From Trileptium ribeirensis (taxonomy: Eukaryota; Nematoda; Enoplea; Enoplida; Thoracostomopsidae): a stretch of 64,000 bases of DNA. Below the pieces are notes generated by a model, which saw only the letters and a list, made by a program, of their open reading frames with translations, had not been told where the DNA came from and searched no databases. Below, piece after piece: positions 21,480-32,469 of the stretch (positions are counted from its first letter, which is position 1; the number at the start of each line of letters is the position of its first letter). Where the stretch lies: contig JASANE010005226.1 of NCBI GenBank assembly GCA_030248225.1, forward strand, positions 62,001 through 126,000, in the 5' to 3' direction. The position numbers and the translations under genes were made by a program.

Positions 21480-22330
21480 TTCGAGGTTTAAAACGTTCAA
21501 ATATTGAGACAGAAACTCAAACCCGATGACCCTAAAAAGGTGTACGTTCCCGCCGAAAGACGAAAATTTAATTGGGATCTACTCCAGGAACTTTACTCAA
21601 ACTTTGGCAGTTTCTTTGTAAGACTGCCTACTAACGAATAGGATTCTAAAACATGTCGGTTTCGAGTCGGAAACCGAAACCCGACGGCCTTGAAGTGGTC
21701 TAACCCCACTAAAAAAAGTGAAATTACGATTAAAATTAAAATATTTTAAGAACCTCCCCGGGAATTTCGCTGAAACTTCCGCAGTTTCTTCGCAAGGATG
21801 TCCGCTACCGGATACCACCCTGAAACCCGACTTTATGGAGTCGGAACCCCAAACCCGATGGCCTTGGAAAGGCCTAACCCCCACCAAAATGTAAAATTAA
21901 GATTAAAATCTAAATATTTCAAGTTTTCTCCAGGAATTTTGCTGAAAACCTTGGCAGTTTCATCGTGGTAATGTCTACTCGTAAATAGGATTCTAAAACT
22001 CGTCGATTTCGCCTTAGAAATATAAACCCGACGGCCTCGAAGTGGCCTAACCCCACTAAAAAGGTAGGTTCCAGATTGAAATTAAAATGTCTCAAGATTC
22101 TCTCCAGGAATCTTGGTGAAACTCTCGCAGTTTCTTCGCAGGCATGTTTACTTTCGAATGCAATCACAAGATTCAACTTTGTTATGTTAGAATTATAAAC
22201 CCGATGGCCCGATGGTGGTCCGCTTTTACCCGAGTTCTACACATTAATAACTTGACATCTGTTCCAGGAATTTTAACGATTTTTCTTGTAGATATAGAGG
22301 CCCAGTGGGCCTTTCGTTTACGCTATTGAG
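21480..22330 (+). repeat. About 175-bp tandem repeats, right arm
   Basis: Four diverged units have comparable points at about 21610, 21790, 21960 and 22135. Each contains a gcagtttctt-type block, a stretch around aataggattctaaaac, the box aaacccgacggcct followed by taacccc, and then an aattttgctgaaa-type block. The single-arm copy has one recognisable unit at about 36930-37310. No coding function. Confidence 0.75.
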
Positions 22331-24856
22331 CCCGGCAAAGCCGTGGCCCGTTCAAAAGTTATAGGCAGTCTAAATCCGACCCGCATAACCGCCGCTCGGT
22401 TGGCAGCTTCAATTTTACAAATTATGTCATTTCCGCAAGTCTGTTTTGGTCTTGCTTCTCCACACGTTTTGGTTAGGCAAGGGAAAATATTAATTTCCCT
22501 AGTGTTGATGAGTTACGTTACCAATGGAAACATTTTAAATTTCAAAATTATCGAAGTCGCTAAATGTGACATCGAGCCTGTCGGGCCTCGGCCCGACGGA
22601 CCATTTTTGTGAGGACCGCTGACCCGGTCCTAGGAAATCGATAAGTAAGGTTAAACTCAGCCACCGTACAAAGTTTAGTGGAGAAAGGCTGGCAGAATAC
22701 AAAGTTATTAGGGATTCAAAAGTCTCCCTCCGGCTCAATCGAATTGTGCTCAAAATTTAGCTTGAAAAGTGCAAACCGAACGCTTTTAGGAGGTAGATCG
22801 AGTAGAATTCAGCTAGAAAATTGGCTACGGATGTCTTGTCAACCGGGGCCTCCGTTTACCGCCTCGCTTCGTCGAGCAGGAGCTGCTCGAAACAACCGTC
22901 AAATTTTAGTAGCAAATATGGCTCATCTGGGAGCGTTTTTAAGTCAAAATGACGTTGTTTTTGTGCCATTAGAATAACGCCGATGGTCCACGAAATTCCG
23001 TCGCTAATACTACTCGTTTTAATTACAATGTAAGGTACAGCCTGCGTAGTAAATTGAACCAAGTTTCGCACCAGGAAATGCTCAAAATTAAGTCCCGAGC
23101 TCAGTCTACCGGGACCCTGTGAGCTGTTCGAACGGCAAGTCCGCCTAATCGTTCCTTTTCTCTGCTGTTATCACTTGAATTGGTGTATTCGAAGTATCTA
23201 TTTTTGTAATGCCCTGAATCAAAGATCGAGTATAATTAGGGTCTCAATTCCATTGTGTTTGCAAAGTAATTGCATAGAAAATAAACACCAAAATTAGTCA
23301 GCCTATTTAGAAGTTCCATTACAAATTTCACATGGCCACTCTAAATACGTGTGTATGTATGCTAGTAGGAAAGAAAACTTTGTACCGCACCGCTGTCGCG
23401 TCATAGAGTTCAGGAATCGTACCGAGGAATATTTCATACTCTTGTCATGGTATCCTTAAGCATTGTTGTATCCATTGTTGCGTTATCTTGTCATAGGTTA
23501 GCCTCATCGCTACTCAATGTGAGTATAAATAACCGATTATTACGTACCAAAGTATTGTGATTTGAATGAGCAAGATGGAGTCCCGCAAACGTCCTGATGC
23601 ACGCTCATCCCCGTATCCCCGCCTCGTTTCCGCCTTTCGCTTGCCTGAACCTATCGTTGTTGTGTCGGAGTACCCAATCCTGTTAGTGAATATAGTACCG
23701 AGCAGATAGTTATTCGATGGCACCTTCATGATGTCGATAACTAACCGTAGCACCCACCAGTGCTGATTTTGACTTCACCCATTACTGTTTTTTATGAGTA
23801 AGGTAAGCGCAGCTGTCATGAGATAAGGCTTCACAGTATATGCCGTGTTTTGACTCAGCTGTGAGAGTTCAGTGAAAAAGGCGATGACTCCGCAACCCTC
23901 CCCGATTGCAGCCCTGCTCATAGTGTACTAGCGTGCTATAAAAATGACATAACGCTTATTGTATCTGCCCGTACAGTACGTATCTGTCAGTGTACCCATA
24001 AGTATTTGTGCAACTCATCAATAAAAGCTCACTGAAAACCCGCATTGTGCAAGTGTTTTGTTGACCCATAGTAGCGATAGGCACTGAAGGGGTTTGAAAT
24101 CCGTCACCCCAAATCGACGACCCACGTTCAGGTTTGACACGCGCATCGAAGAAGCAAACCTCAGCGTGACTCACCGATTACACATTAGTTTGTTAATCAT
24201 TGCTGTTGTAAAGGTACGACTGGTGCGACTCACACTCAGAAAATTTTAAAAGTCACGCTGAGCACCCAAAATAAGAAATTTAGATACGCGCGGATCCGAC
24301 GTTAAACGTCTAGGGATTTGTCGGACCCTAGCGGGGGCCACTGGCTAAAATAAAACTAAATAATTGCCCATTTTTAGAAAGTGCAAAAGAATTTTCTACT
24401 TCCCGGGTTTGGACGTGGATAGAGAATAGTGGTACGGTCTCTTTGGCCTGTGAGCAGGTGACGGAGCCGACCTCCCTGGGGACCTCAAAGGTAATACCTC
24501 GTAGACTACGTGCGCAACCCGTCCGGCAGGATCAGAACACATCCTGTGAAGCGCTCCTGCGGCTTGCTAAGTTCCGTCATTTCTTGGGCCTGACTCATGC
24601 TGGAAAAGACATTCGAGTAATTGAAACCCGTCAGGTCCGCCCTTGAAGTCACGATAGCCGGGGTCGTATGGGCATTGCGTCTGGGAAGTGCGCAGTGCAG
24701 CAGCGTCACGTCGATATTACACATTGAACAAAAAACCGAAGCTTTTAAAATCAAAATTTCAAGCAACCTACGGCTTTATTATGGTCTCTCCAAAGTGGAG
24801 TGTTGGGGAATTGACCGTTTCACAAAGTTTCCAAAGTAGTATAACAATATTCTAAC

Positions 24857-26053
24857 CTTCATATAATCCATAGGTGGGCCTTGATATTCCGGACTGTCTT
24901 TAGACAACTGGAGCGGATCGGCCTGTGCAGGCATTGGCACGAATAGCGGATCTAATGTGCCGTCACCACGGTTAACAAATTCAGATGATGGTATCGAAAC
25001 AGGCGCTATAGTGTCGGTATCTGTGCCGGTGGATACACTGTCAGTACTGCTGAGGTTGGCGTTAATCTTGCGAGGACAAACATGTCCACCGTATGATATC
25101 ATGTTAACATATTCGTCGCCCTCAGTAGTGATATCGTTTGAGTTACCGTAATCATCGTCCTCAACAACAGTGTCGTCATCTCCTGCTAAATCGACAGTTT
25201 CAACGTCCGACCGTTGTTGGGACAGTTTTCGACCGCAGTTTTCATGTCCAACTTTAACCCTTGCATAATGCTGTCGAGACCGCCGACTATCTTGGCGATG
25301 TCGATGACGACGAAAACGTCGTTCAAGCACCGTTGCCGTTGCTGTGTAATGTCGTCGACGTTGACGACGCTGCTGTGAACCTGCATTTGATTCGTCAATA
25401 TAAATTTCGTCGTCATCGCCATTGTCTGTTGGTAATGTTCCAACCGTTGAAGAAACTGAAGGAGAACGAATTCGTTTCACGCCATCATTATCACCGCTGC
25501 CGCCTCCGCTAGGCTGCTCATGCGGTGATGTACTTGTAACCGTTGAAGCCGTCTGGCTGCCACTACACGTAGCACCGGTAGTATCTACCTTACCGGTACA
25601 AATACGACAATTGAGATCGAACAAATGCGATTTGTGTTGGGAAGTTGTATCAACCATAACATTAGCCAGCAGCGTTTGTGGCGTCACGGAGTCATAAGTT
25701 TGTTCTCGGCAACTCTGCGTTGTTGTTACACTGCTGTGTTGCTGTAAAGAATCTACGCCTTGATTGATGGCAGCAACAGAATGTTTATGTCGGGGAGAAT
25801 AACGTGAGCGCATGAGTTTCGATGATCTATGCAACGAAATATCTGCCCAATCAGCCCATTCCGGGGAACATAACTGCTTCACGGATGCGGTTGCCAGCAT
25901 GGCTCCATTGATATGGCCCATTACAACGCGACGAAATAAACCCTGATTTGAAGGATTTCGAAGGTTAAGAATAATGCCTTTGCACTGGGATTTGTAACGC
26001 GGGCCCATATCGTCGTAGCATTTATACAGCTCATTTTCTATATTCAGGGCAAC
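24857..26053 (-). CDS. PHF3/DIDO-like gene: exon with second half of TFIIS central domain
   Basis: This 1197-bp exon (399 codons, phase 0 at both ends) follows an acceptor tttaacag and ends at AAG|gttaga. It opens VALNIENELY, then GPRYKSQCKGIILNLRNPSN and QGLFRRVVMGHI, the diagnostic second half of a TFIIS central (TFS2M) domain as found in PHF3, DIDO1 and SPOCD1. In PHF3 this domain family docks on RNA polymerase II. A short conserved FDLNCRICTGK motif follows (about residue 130), then long Ser/Thr/Asp-rich and Arg-rich low-complexity sequence, and it ends EYQGPPMDYMK. In the family a SPOC domain would come next, but no SPOC exon was found in the window. If the donor is not used, the frame runs on to a stop at 24779. 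Plus-strand open frames here are shadows. Confidence 0.85.
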
Positions 26054-26656
26054 CTGTTAAATATTAAATGAAATTTTGTGATTGGCAGCGTTTTAGTAAG
26101 AATTTCTTCGCTCTTGCAAGCTAAGATAAACAACGGCGACTTTCGCGGATGATTGCTATACTCATTGATATGTATGCGAAGGCATATTATATGGCGATGA
26201 GGTTTTCCGTTTCCTGAGCAACACTAAAATGCCGGCGTGGCAAAATAGTTCAAGATTACGATTACAACAACAACGCCGTTACATTTTTACAAAGTTGGAA
26301 TAGAAATGAAATAGTAGTAAAATTACCCTTAAGTTGTAAAATCAACCTTGTGCAATTTTTTTATTCACTACGCACCTTGTTTTTCACGCTCGACTTCTGT
26401 TATCTGTCATGATAGTCAATTTACTGCCAACATTGCATTTCAACTATGGTGTTCATTATGGTAGAGATATAATAAGCAAATTCATTAAACAAGATTATTG
26501 CAAGCATCAGCTTCTTTTGTATTTCGTTTAGCTAATAGCTGCTAGTGGTTTTTCCGATAAGTCATGATTTAACATCTTCTGTTCAATGATTTTGGAGCAT
26601 ATCATAAACGGCAAATCGATATAAATTAATACCATGCCAACAGGCCAATGGCGCAC
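26054..26656 (-). other. Intron of the PHF3/DIDO-like gene
   Basis: AT-rich and non-coding. It lies between a gtgcgcc donor at 26656 and the tttaacag acceptor at 26054. No element was recognised. Confidence 0.7.
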
Positions 26657-26811
26657 CTTTTTAATTTCCTCGTTCGACAACAAAATATCGTCGGAGCGAT
26701 TTATCCGTGCAGTTAAAATGTCACGTATGGTCTTTCTAACTTTCAGTCTAATTGTTTCCGGACCTGTTGTGCTATCGGCAGCAGATGACGTTGTCGCTTC
26801 GGCAGCGTTAC
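26657..26811 (-). CDS. PHF3/DIDO-like gene: exon with first half of TFIIS central domain
   Basis: 155 bp: 2 leftover bases, then 51 codons, ending in phase 0 so that it joins the next exon (26053) in frame. It reads ETIRLKVRKTIRDILTARI, then SNEEIKK, running straight into VALNIENELY of the next exon. This is the classic V-R-x3-x-L start of a TFIIS central domain, three helices before the polymerase-contacting part. The acceptor is cttgcatag and the donor AAG|gtgcgc. The first dozen residues are Ala/Ser/Thr-rich linker. Its 5' phase does not fit the 3' phase of the exon at 30830-30667, so at least one more small exon or an alternative splice site should lie between them. Confidence 0.8.
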
Positions 26812-27335
26812 CTATGCAAGGTTATATATACTGTTACCACATATACAAAACCGTTAACGATATCCACTCGTGACAAAAACGTTGTATGTCTAGGTGAACG
26901 ATGGAATCAGAAAGCTGTTATCCGCATTGATCCCGAACACAAAAATTACACTTCATTTAAATGTACTATACACAAGCTTCCAAGCATAACATTTGAAATG
27001 AAATTGCATTTTCTTTAGACCATTAATAATTTGTTGCTTCGGAAGCTGTTCAGTGTTACGGTTTCCCCTGAGATAATTTATGTACCTGCTGTTAGCTACA
27101 TATACATATATTATACAGCTACGTGAAATCCTTAATTTTAACAACTATACAGAGTTCGTACATAAGTCAACTGTGGTAACGCGAGATTATATCACTTTTA
27201 CCCGGTGGAGTTGTAGCAGATACAACTAAGAATTTTAATGATGTCAACAATTGAGCGATATTAAAAATTGAGCATTAACAACAAAACCATAATATGATTA
27301 TTATTATCACCCGTGGAAACGGTTGAAATCGAACA
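26812..27335 (-). other. Intron sequence
   Basis: AT-rich, no exon or element recognised. It is part of the intron upstream of the 26811 exon of the PHF3/DIDO-like gene. Confidence 0.5.
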
Positions 27336-28900
27336 AATACACTAGTACCTCGCATACGAGGGTGAAACGGAGCGAGCGTGGTTTCATTATCTTAAGTCAT
27401 CATTCTATGTAATCACCTGTACCTGGCTGTGTTTGATGTATATACCACCCTATAAAGCCTTTAGAACCATGAACCCATAGAAAAATCTGAAACCTGGTCG
27501 ATCCTAAAGCCTAACCCATCGAAAACAACACTGACGGCACATCAAGTATTATTGTGTTGGTGTACACCATCGTATGTGGCGTACCAAAACCCCATAGATC
27601 ATTCTTGGTGCCCTATATGAGATACATAGCCAAACTACTGAAGACAGACTAAAATTCTGTAAATCTGGTTAATTGTTCCTAAACCCAATAAAAACTGTTG
27701 GTCATTATAAACGAAACTACTATATTCAGTATACCAAAAAACCTCTGTATAGACTATTTTTGATGTCATGTACCGAACTACTGAAGATCGAATATATTCT
27801 GGAAATCGGGTTCATTCATCCTAAACACAACGAAAAAGTCTGAAAAAAACATGAGATACTCGTGCTATACTAGATAACCAAACCATCTTATTCATCCTAA
27901 CGAAAATTCTATATAGACAATTCTTGATGGCCTGCACGCAATACGAAACCAACCAAATGAAGACAGGCAGACACTATATTCTGGACATCAGGTTCATTCA
28001 CCGTAAAGCCATTGAATACTTCTGCAAAAACACGAAAATCGAAAATGCGTACTGGACTCTACATAAACACGTCATTGCAATCAGCTTTCAGGGAAACATA
28101 TACATAAATTATTCTTGAAGCCCTACACGCAATACCAGACAAATGAAGACGCCCTTCACTTTGGCAGTCTGGTTTGTCGACCGTGACTGTTCAAATCCCA
28201 TGAAAAGGTACAATGCTGGCATGTCCACAGCTATGTGAAAAGTGGGGGAACGTTGAGTTCCTATTCATTCTCGGCGCAAATTTCAAACTGGGGTGTGGAA
28301 CAAATTTCGCTTAAAAATGCTAAATATTCATGTAGTTTTACTGTCGTGAAAGTATTTTCAGGGTATAAGTTTTAGCGTTAGAAATAATGGTATATAATTA
28401 ATGATTTTAAAAAATTTAACATTATAGACAATAAAATTTACAACCATAAAAATATTTGGATTTAGTTGAACAACGCGAGTATCAGGAAATGATATAGGGA
28501 AAATATCACAAACATGGGGGATTTGGACAGTGATGGTGCCCCACTGTGGGCAGGCCAGCAATATAGTCCAGTTGGACTCTAGATAGCAAAACCACTGTAT
28601 CCAACGTGCTTCATAACCTAAAAGGCACTTAAGGTAAAAACAAGCAATAACGTGCCAAATTTAAAAAATCATTTCTGACAAAGGGTCGACTAACCATATT
28701 CGGGTCAACAGGGCCCAGACAATGGTCTTACAAAAAGTCGTGATCAGCAAAGTTGTAGATTTCGATGAACGCCGATGGTGTCTTCCTTTTTCAATATGAA
28801 CCTTGCGTCGCGAGATCTAGGCTGTGAAACACTGGTAGCCGTATATCCAGACTTGGCAAAGAACCATTAAAACAGTTCTTGAGGTTTTGAAATGGAAGAA
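27336..28900 (+). repeat. Old interspersed repeat cluster in the intron
   Basis: Repeated phrases of the type aaatctggttaattg-cctaaacccaat-aaaa and ggttcattcatcctaaa recur within the cluster (about 27480-27560, 27660-27720, 27790-27850 and 27940-28020). They also relate it to 4200-4534. The last part (28560-28900: tctagatagcaaaacca, then cgtgcttcataacct, then ttgtagatttcga) is repeated at 31140-31380. Non-coding. Confidence 0.55.
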
Positions 28901-29086
28901 AGGGTCGGTGCTGTTTGCGTTCAATTAAAGAGCACATCGTCATGACTTTCTCTATTGGTCAACAAACTTGTTATCGAAATCCATCCATCAGAACATGAGT
29001 TATGACGCAAAGCGACAGACAAAAAAGAAATTTTCACGATTTTTGCACTAGCGCCCTCAGTGAAATCTCCGCTCGCACCGTCATAG

Positions 29087-29383
29087 CAAGTGTGCATTAG
29101 GGAAGAGTATGGCACTTCCCTGCGCTCACATGTCAGTCCGTGTTTGATGATACGGGCGTGTTCGGCCTAACCTCCAGTTTGTGGGGGGGGCGAGATGGAA
29201 TGCCCCCCACAGTTTTTTTGGGAGGAGGGTAGGTCGGACCCCCAATTTCTGGGGGGAAGGGGTCCGAACGAACCCCCAGAAACTGAGGGGGGAGGCGTCA
29301 GGCCAAAAACGCCCGTATCATCAAACATGGGCTAACATGTAAGTGCAGCGAAGTGTTATACTCTTCCCTAAAGCACTCTTGGG
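29087..29383. mobile_element. 297-bp foldback MITE
   Basis: Terminal inverted repeats of about 95 bp (caagtgtgcattagggaaga at the left; rc gcactcttg and tcttccctaaag at the right; inner parts gtttgatgatacgggcgt and its reverse complement). The interior is G/C-run rich with further short inverted repeats. The 5 bases catag flank both sides (29082-29086 and 29384-29388), a possible target duplication. A related end lies at 42555-42595. It encodes nothing, so it would be mobilised in trans. Superfamily not assigned. Confidence 0.75.
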
Positions 29384-29417
29384 CATAGGTATCGAAAGTC
29401 AGTCGGCTTAACGATGG

Positions 29418-29745
29418 GGGGGGGGGTGCAAAATAGTCGTTGGAGGAGGTTGTTGGGGGGTGAGATTTTTAAAGTTTGAAGAACTTAAAAATTTCCCCTC
29501 AATTTTTGCAAACTTGCAGGAACTGAATCCGTTTATTTTTGTCTAATTTACCACAATTTTTGCCAACACCCTGTTTTACATTAGCGAGCGGCGGCGCCGG
29601 GGTGGGGTGGGCAATAGTCGTGAGAAGATGGGGAAGTTGTCGTTGGGGGTTCTTGAAGTTTTAAGAACTGAAAATTTAACCCCAATTTTTGCCAATTTTT
29701 ACACTATTTTTTGTGTATTCGGCATTGGCGAGCGGCAGTGGGGCG
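29418..29745 (+). repeat. Two-copy tandem repeat of about 190 bp with G-runs
   Basis: atagtcgt(t/g)..., ...aaatttncccc, tcaatttttgc and the end agcgagcggc(g/a) are seen once at 29432-29600 and again at 29612-29745. G-runs at 29416-29425 and elsewhere could form G-quadruplex. Non-coding. Confidence 0.6.
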
Positions 29746-30666
29746 GTGCGGATGCGATGCGGCGCCTTGAGAAGGTAGGTTTGGCTTTGGGATAAACTCC
29801 CCCATAGACACACAAGTGATATGGAAAGCTAAATAGAAACTTAACGTCGACGAAAAGGTGCAGCTCCACTTGTATTACAGACAAACCAGTGTAGTTGCGC
29901 CCAGTTACAAGCATCTTAAAATTTAACACCAAACCAATGATAAATCTTAAACCATTACATTTAATCACGCTTGATGTACAAATTTAACGAATTGCAGCGT
30001 AATTATAGCTGTGTAAGGTAGCTAAATTCATTTTAGGCTTGAAACCAGCAGATATCTTCAATAAATAAATACTGCTGAGCTAACCTTTCAAGTGCTTCGG
30101 CGCTTTTGGAAGGACTGGCTGACAGGATGGATGTCTCCGTAAATAAGAGTTCAGGCTCTTAAGGCGAGGCGCACTAGGTCCATTTATAACGCGCCCAGAA
30201 GTGCGTTCTATCATCATGACACTTTCATTAGGCTACAATAACAAAAATACGCTGTATTACCTCAAGGTTATGACTACAATATGTCATTTTAAATAATGAA
30301 CATAGCGTACTTAGACCTTATCTTTAATAGGTTTAATAATTAATGAGTAAATTATTTAAAAAATAACAAAAATATAAACGTATAATTAAACCAACATGGC
30401 TCGAAAGCATTATCTGGTTCCCCAACTTTTAAAAATTAACCGAACCAGATTCATATAACCCAAAAGGGATATGTATGATATTCTGCGAACTATTTTTTGA
30501 ATAACCTCTTAAATAACGTCTGAACAGCAAACGCAGCCAAATAAAATTCGTCAAGTTTGGGAAGTTGGGGAACAGGTGTTTGTGGTTTAGTATATTTCTT
30601 TGAATGGAAAAACCAGCACACATAAAATTTCTTGAAATGTTAACTGTTAAAATATGGCTAACTTAC
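29746..30666 (-). other. Intron sequence
   Basis: AT-rich intronic DNA of the PHF3/DIDO-like gene. No further element or exon recognised. The gtaagt donor of the upstream exon is at 30666-30661. Confidence 0.5.
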
Positions 30667-30830
30667 ATCAAGAATAACTAATTTGGCTCTTTCCACTTGC
30701 TCATTGATGCATTCATCACAACAGTAGGCACGATTAACGCCACTATAAACGATCACTGTTCCACAAATAACACAAGTTTTGATGATACGTGCTTCGTCTC
30801 TCGAAGATATTGCTGCACCTTCCGTTTTAC
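30667..30830 (-). CDS. PHF3/DIDO-like gene: Cys-rich finger exon
   Basis: 164 bp: 2 leftover bases then 54 codons, after acceptor ctaatacccag-type (taccag) and before donor GAT|gtaagt. It encodes SRDEARIIKTCVICGTVIVY, then NRAYCCDECINEQVERAK. The spacing CVIC...YCCDEC matches the small zinc-binding segment between the PHD finger and the TFIIS domain in DIDO/PHF3 proteins (CxxC...YCSxxC followed by a basic or acidic helix). Its 5' phase (two bases, GT) completes the single G left over from the PHD exon at 42669 to give Gly, strong support for joining these exons across an intron of about 11.8 kb that holds copies of the palindrome family and a LINE remnant. Confidence 0.8.
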
Positions 30831-31029
30831 CTGGTATTAGAAAATATCAATGAAATTACATATTTTATTGCTCCAAACAATGGTATTTTGGCACAGTACA
30901 TACATCGGTATTATTTGCAGAACTATACTTATTTAACTAACATGCAAAAGCTTATGCGAGCGCACGCTACCTATTAAGCAAGCAAACCAAGACAGTCTAT
31001 ATTTTACAATCGAGTGCGTCGACCCTAAG

Positions 31030-32060
31030 CTGATTGAGGACCTCCGAAAAGCATGAAATGTTCATGATGCGCTCCAAACTACCCAACCATCGTATTCATA
31101 ATACCGAAAACATGTGTATATTGACTACCCCATAGAAATGTATAATATAGTCAAATTGAACTCTAGATAACAAAACTATCGGATTCAGCGTGCTTGACAA
31201 CCTAATTAGTAAACAGTGGCTGTAGGGTTAAAACACGCATAACAGACTGAAACTTGAAAAATCTATATAAATGGTCGATAAACAGTGGACCAATTAAATA
31301 AAATATGGAGGTTGTAGATCTCAATTTGTTGATGCTGTGGTCTTCGCTTTTCGATAGAAGCCTGTGTCGCGAGACATGTACCCCATCGGTGTCCATAGAG
31401 TGTAACCCCCTTAAGGGCCGGACCACCCCACTGACTATACAACTTCTCCGTGCAAACCCCCACACCATAGGACTTCTGCGTCCGTAAACTGGCGGACCTT
31501 CGACACTAATGCTGGTACCTGTATGGTCAGATTTGCCAAGTAAGCTTTTAAAACTTGCTTTTGCTACTTCAGTGTTGAGCTAGAACTCCGCTCACTTCGC
31601 TCGATCCGTTTGAAAAACTCAAATCAAAGTGTCAGTCGCTATGTGGAACGTTCATGCAATGCTCGAGAACGATAAAAATACCGAAAGAAATTCGGCTTTG
31701 GTTTCTAAACATTCGGAAAGATATCGTATCGCATAGCTTTCAGCGGCGCGGTCGACCCGTTATTTGTCGTCCCGCCACGCTGAAAGCTCCGCACCCCCTC
31801 CCCCGAGGATTTCTGTACCCCTAAGCCAACGGATCTTCAATACCTGTGCTGGTACCCGTATGGTCAGATTTCGCAATGAAGCCTTAAAAACTTGATATTG
31901 CTGATGCAGTGAAAACTCCGCTCGCTCCGTTTAAAAAACCAAAATCAACATGTCAGTAGCTATGTGGATCGTTCCCACGATGCTCAAGAACGATATAAGC
32001 CCCGAAAGAAAATCGGCTTTGATTTCTTCAGATTCAGAAATATATAGTATCACCATTGTC
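31030..32060 (+). repeat. Intronic repeat: two tandem copies with 342-bp period plus flank
   Basis: Sequence from about 31463 to 31730 recurs at about 31805 to 32055 (tgctggtacc-gtatggtcagattt, then ctccgctc-cttc-gctc, then gtcagt-gctatgtgga, then cgaaagaaa-tcggctttg). The upstream part (31140-31380) matches 28560-28800. Diverged and non-coding. Confidence 0.65.
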
Positions 32061-32469
32061 ACGCTACAGGAATCCGTGCGGTAGCACATACCATATTCGG
32101 GTACTGGAAGACAGGAGCGAGAAGCGAAGAAGGCATAAATCGGGTTCCGGTTACTGGCTCCTGTTTCAGCAGTCGGTTTTAGTACACTTTCGCAAAGTGA
32201 ACGTTATGAGCACCGATAGAGCATGATCATAGGTCAAATAGTTATGTTTTCGCAGCCTCGTCAACACTGAAAACTTAAAGGCACGAAGCAACGCCTTCAA
32301 TCCTTCCGTAGTTCTAAGAAAAGAAATCAATTGGTAAATCTGGAATGGAACAAACATGACACATGACCATACGCTGTACTTAATATATTCCTTTTGTTAT
32401 TTTTTTCTCATGAAATATTTGAAGCAACGTGAAACTAGTTTACCGAGAAACAGAGCAAAACATTGCAGC
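32061..32469. other. Intronic DNA, nothing recognised
   Basis: No exon or repeat copy identified. Confidence 0.4.

Larger units (their letters stand above)
9406..24721. mobile_element. Giant palindromic element, 15.3 kb
   Basis: Two long arms (9406-17100 and 17179-24721) are reverse complements along almost their whole length. They are separated by a 78-bp spacer. The outer ends are inverted copies of TGTAATATCGACGTGACG. Matching pairs along the arms include 10230-10350 with 23765-23890 (about 95% identical by eye), 11411-11620 with 22535-22750, 13320-13430 with 20490-20600, and 15060-15240 with 19000-19200. Arm identity varies, so this is not a trivial assembly mirror. No protein of known type is coded. 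No target-site duplication is evident at the ends. Single-arm relatives at 34800-41255, 32470-34445 and 45655-47700 show it is a repeat family. The class is unresolved: foldback-like DNA element, giant non-autonomous retroelement derivative, or inverted duplication of a shorter repeat. Confidence 0.85.
17179..24721 (+). repeat. Right arm of the giant palindrome
   Basis: Inner end tgtaacagatccttacgg, outer end gtcacgtcgatattaca. The order of sub-features mirrors the left arm: 45-bp repeats, ggccataaaggc motifs, hairpins, TA microsatellite, outward promoter, about 175-bp repeats, donor-like block aaggtaagcgcagctg at 23801, and the terminal region with a 67-codon open frame (24443-24646). The outer end is only 135 bp from the 24857 edge of a host exon, so the element lies in or just beyond the intron of the PHF3/DIDO-like gene. 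Confidence 0.85.

Noticed and set aside
24090..24110. ggtttgaaatccgtcacccc as a tRNA B box
   Set aside because: No acceptor stem, anticodon arm or A box at suitable distance in any of the arm copies.
9406..24721. Giant palindrome as an assembly mirror artefact
   Set aside because: The arms differ by substitutions, indels, microsatellite length and repeat units, which a mirror artefact would not show.
24957..25697. Plus-strand open frames opposite the TFIIS-domain exon
   Set aside because: The minus strand carries the recognisable domain and splice sites; the plus frames are shadows.
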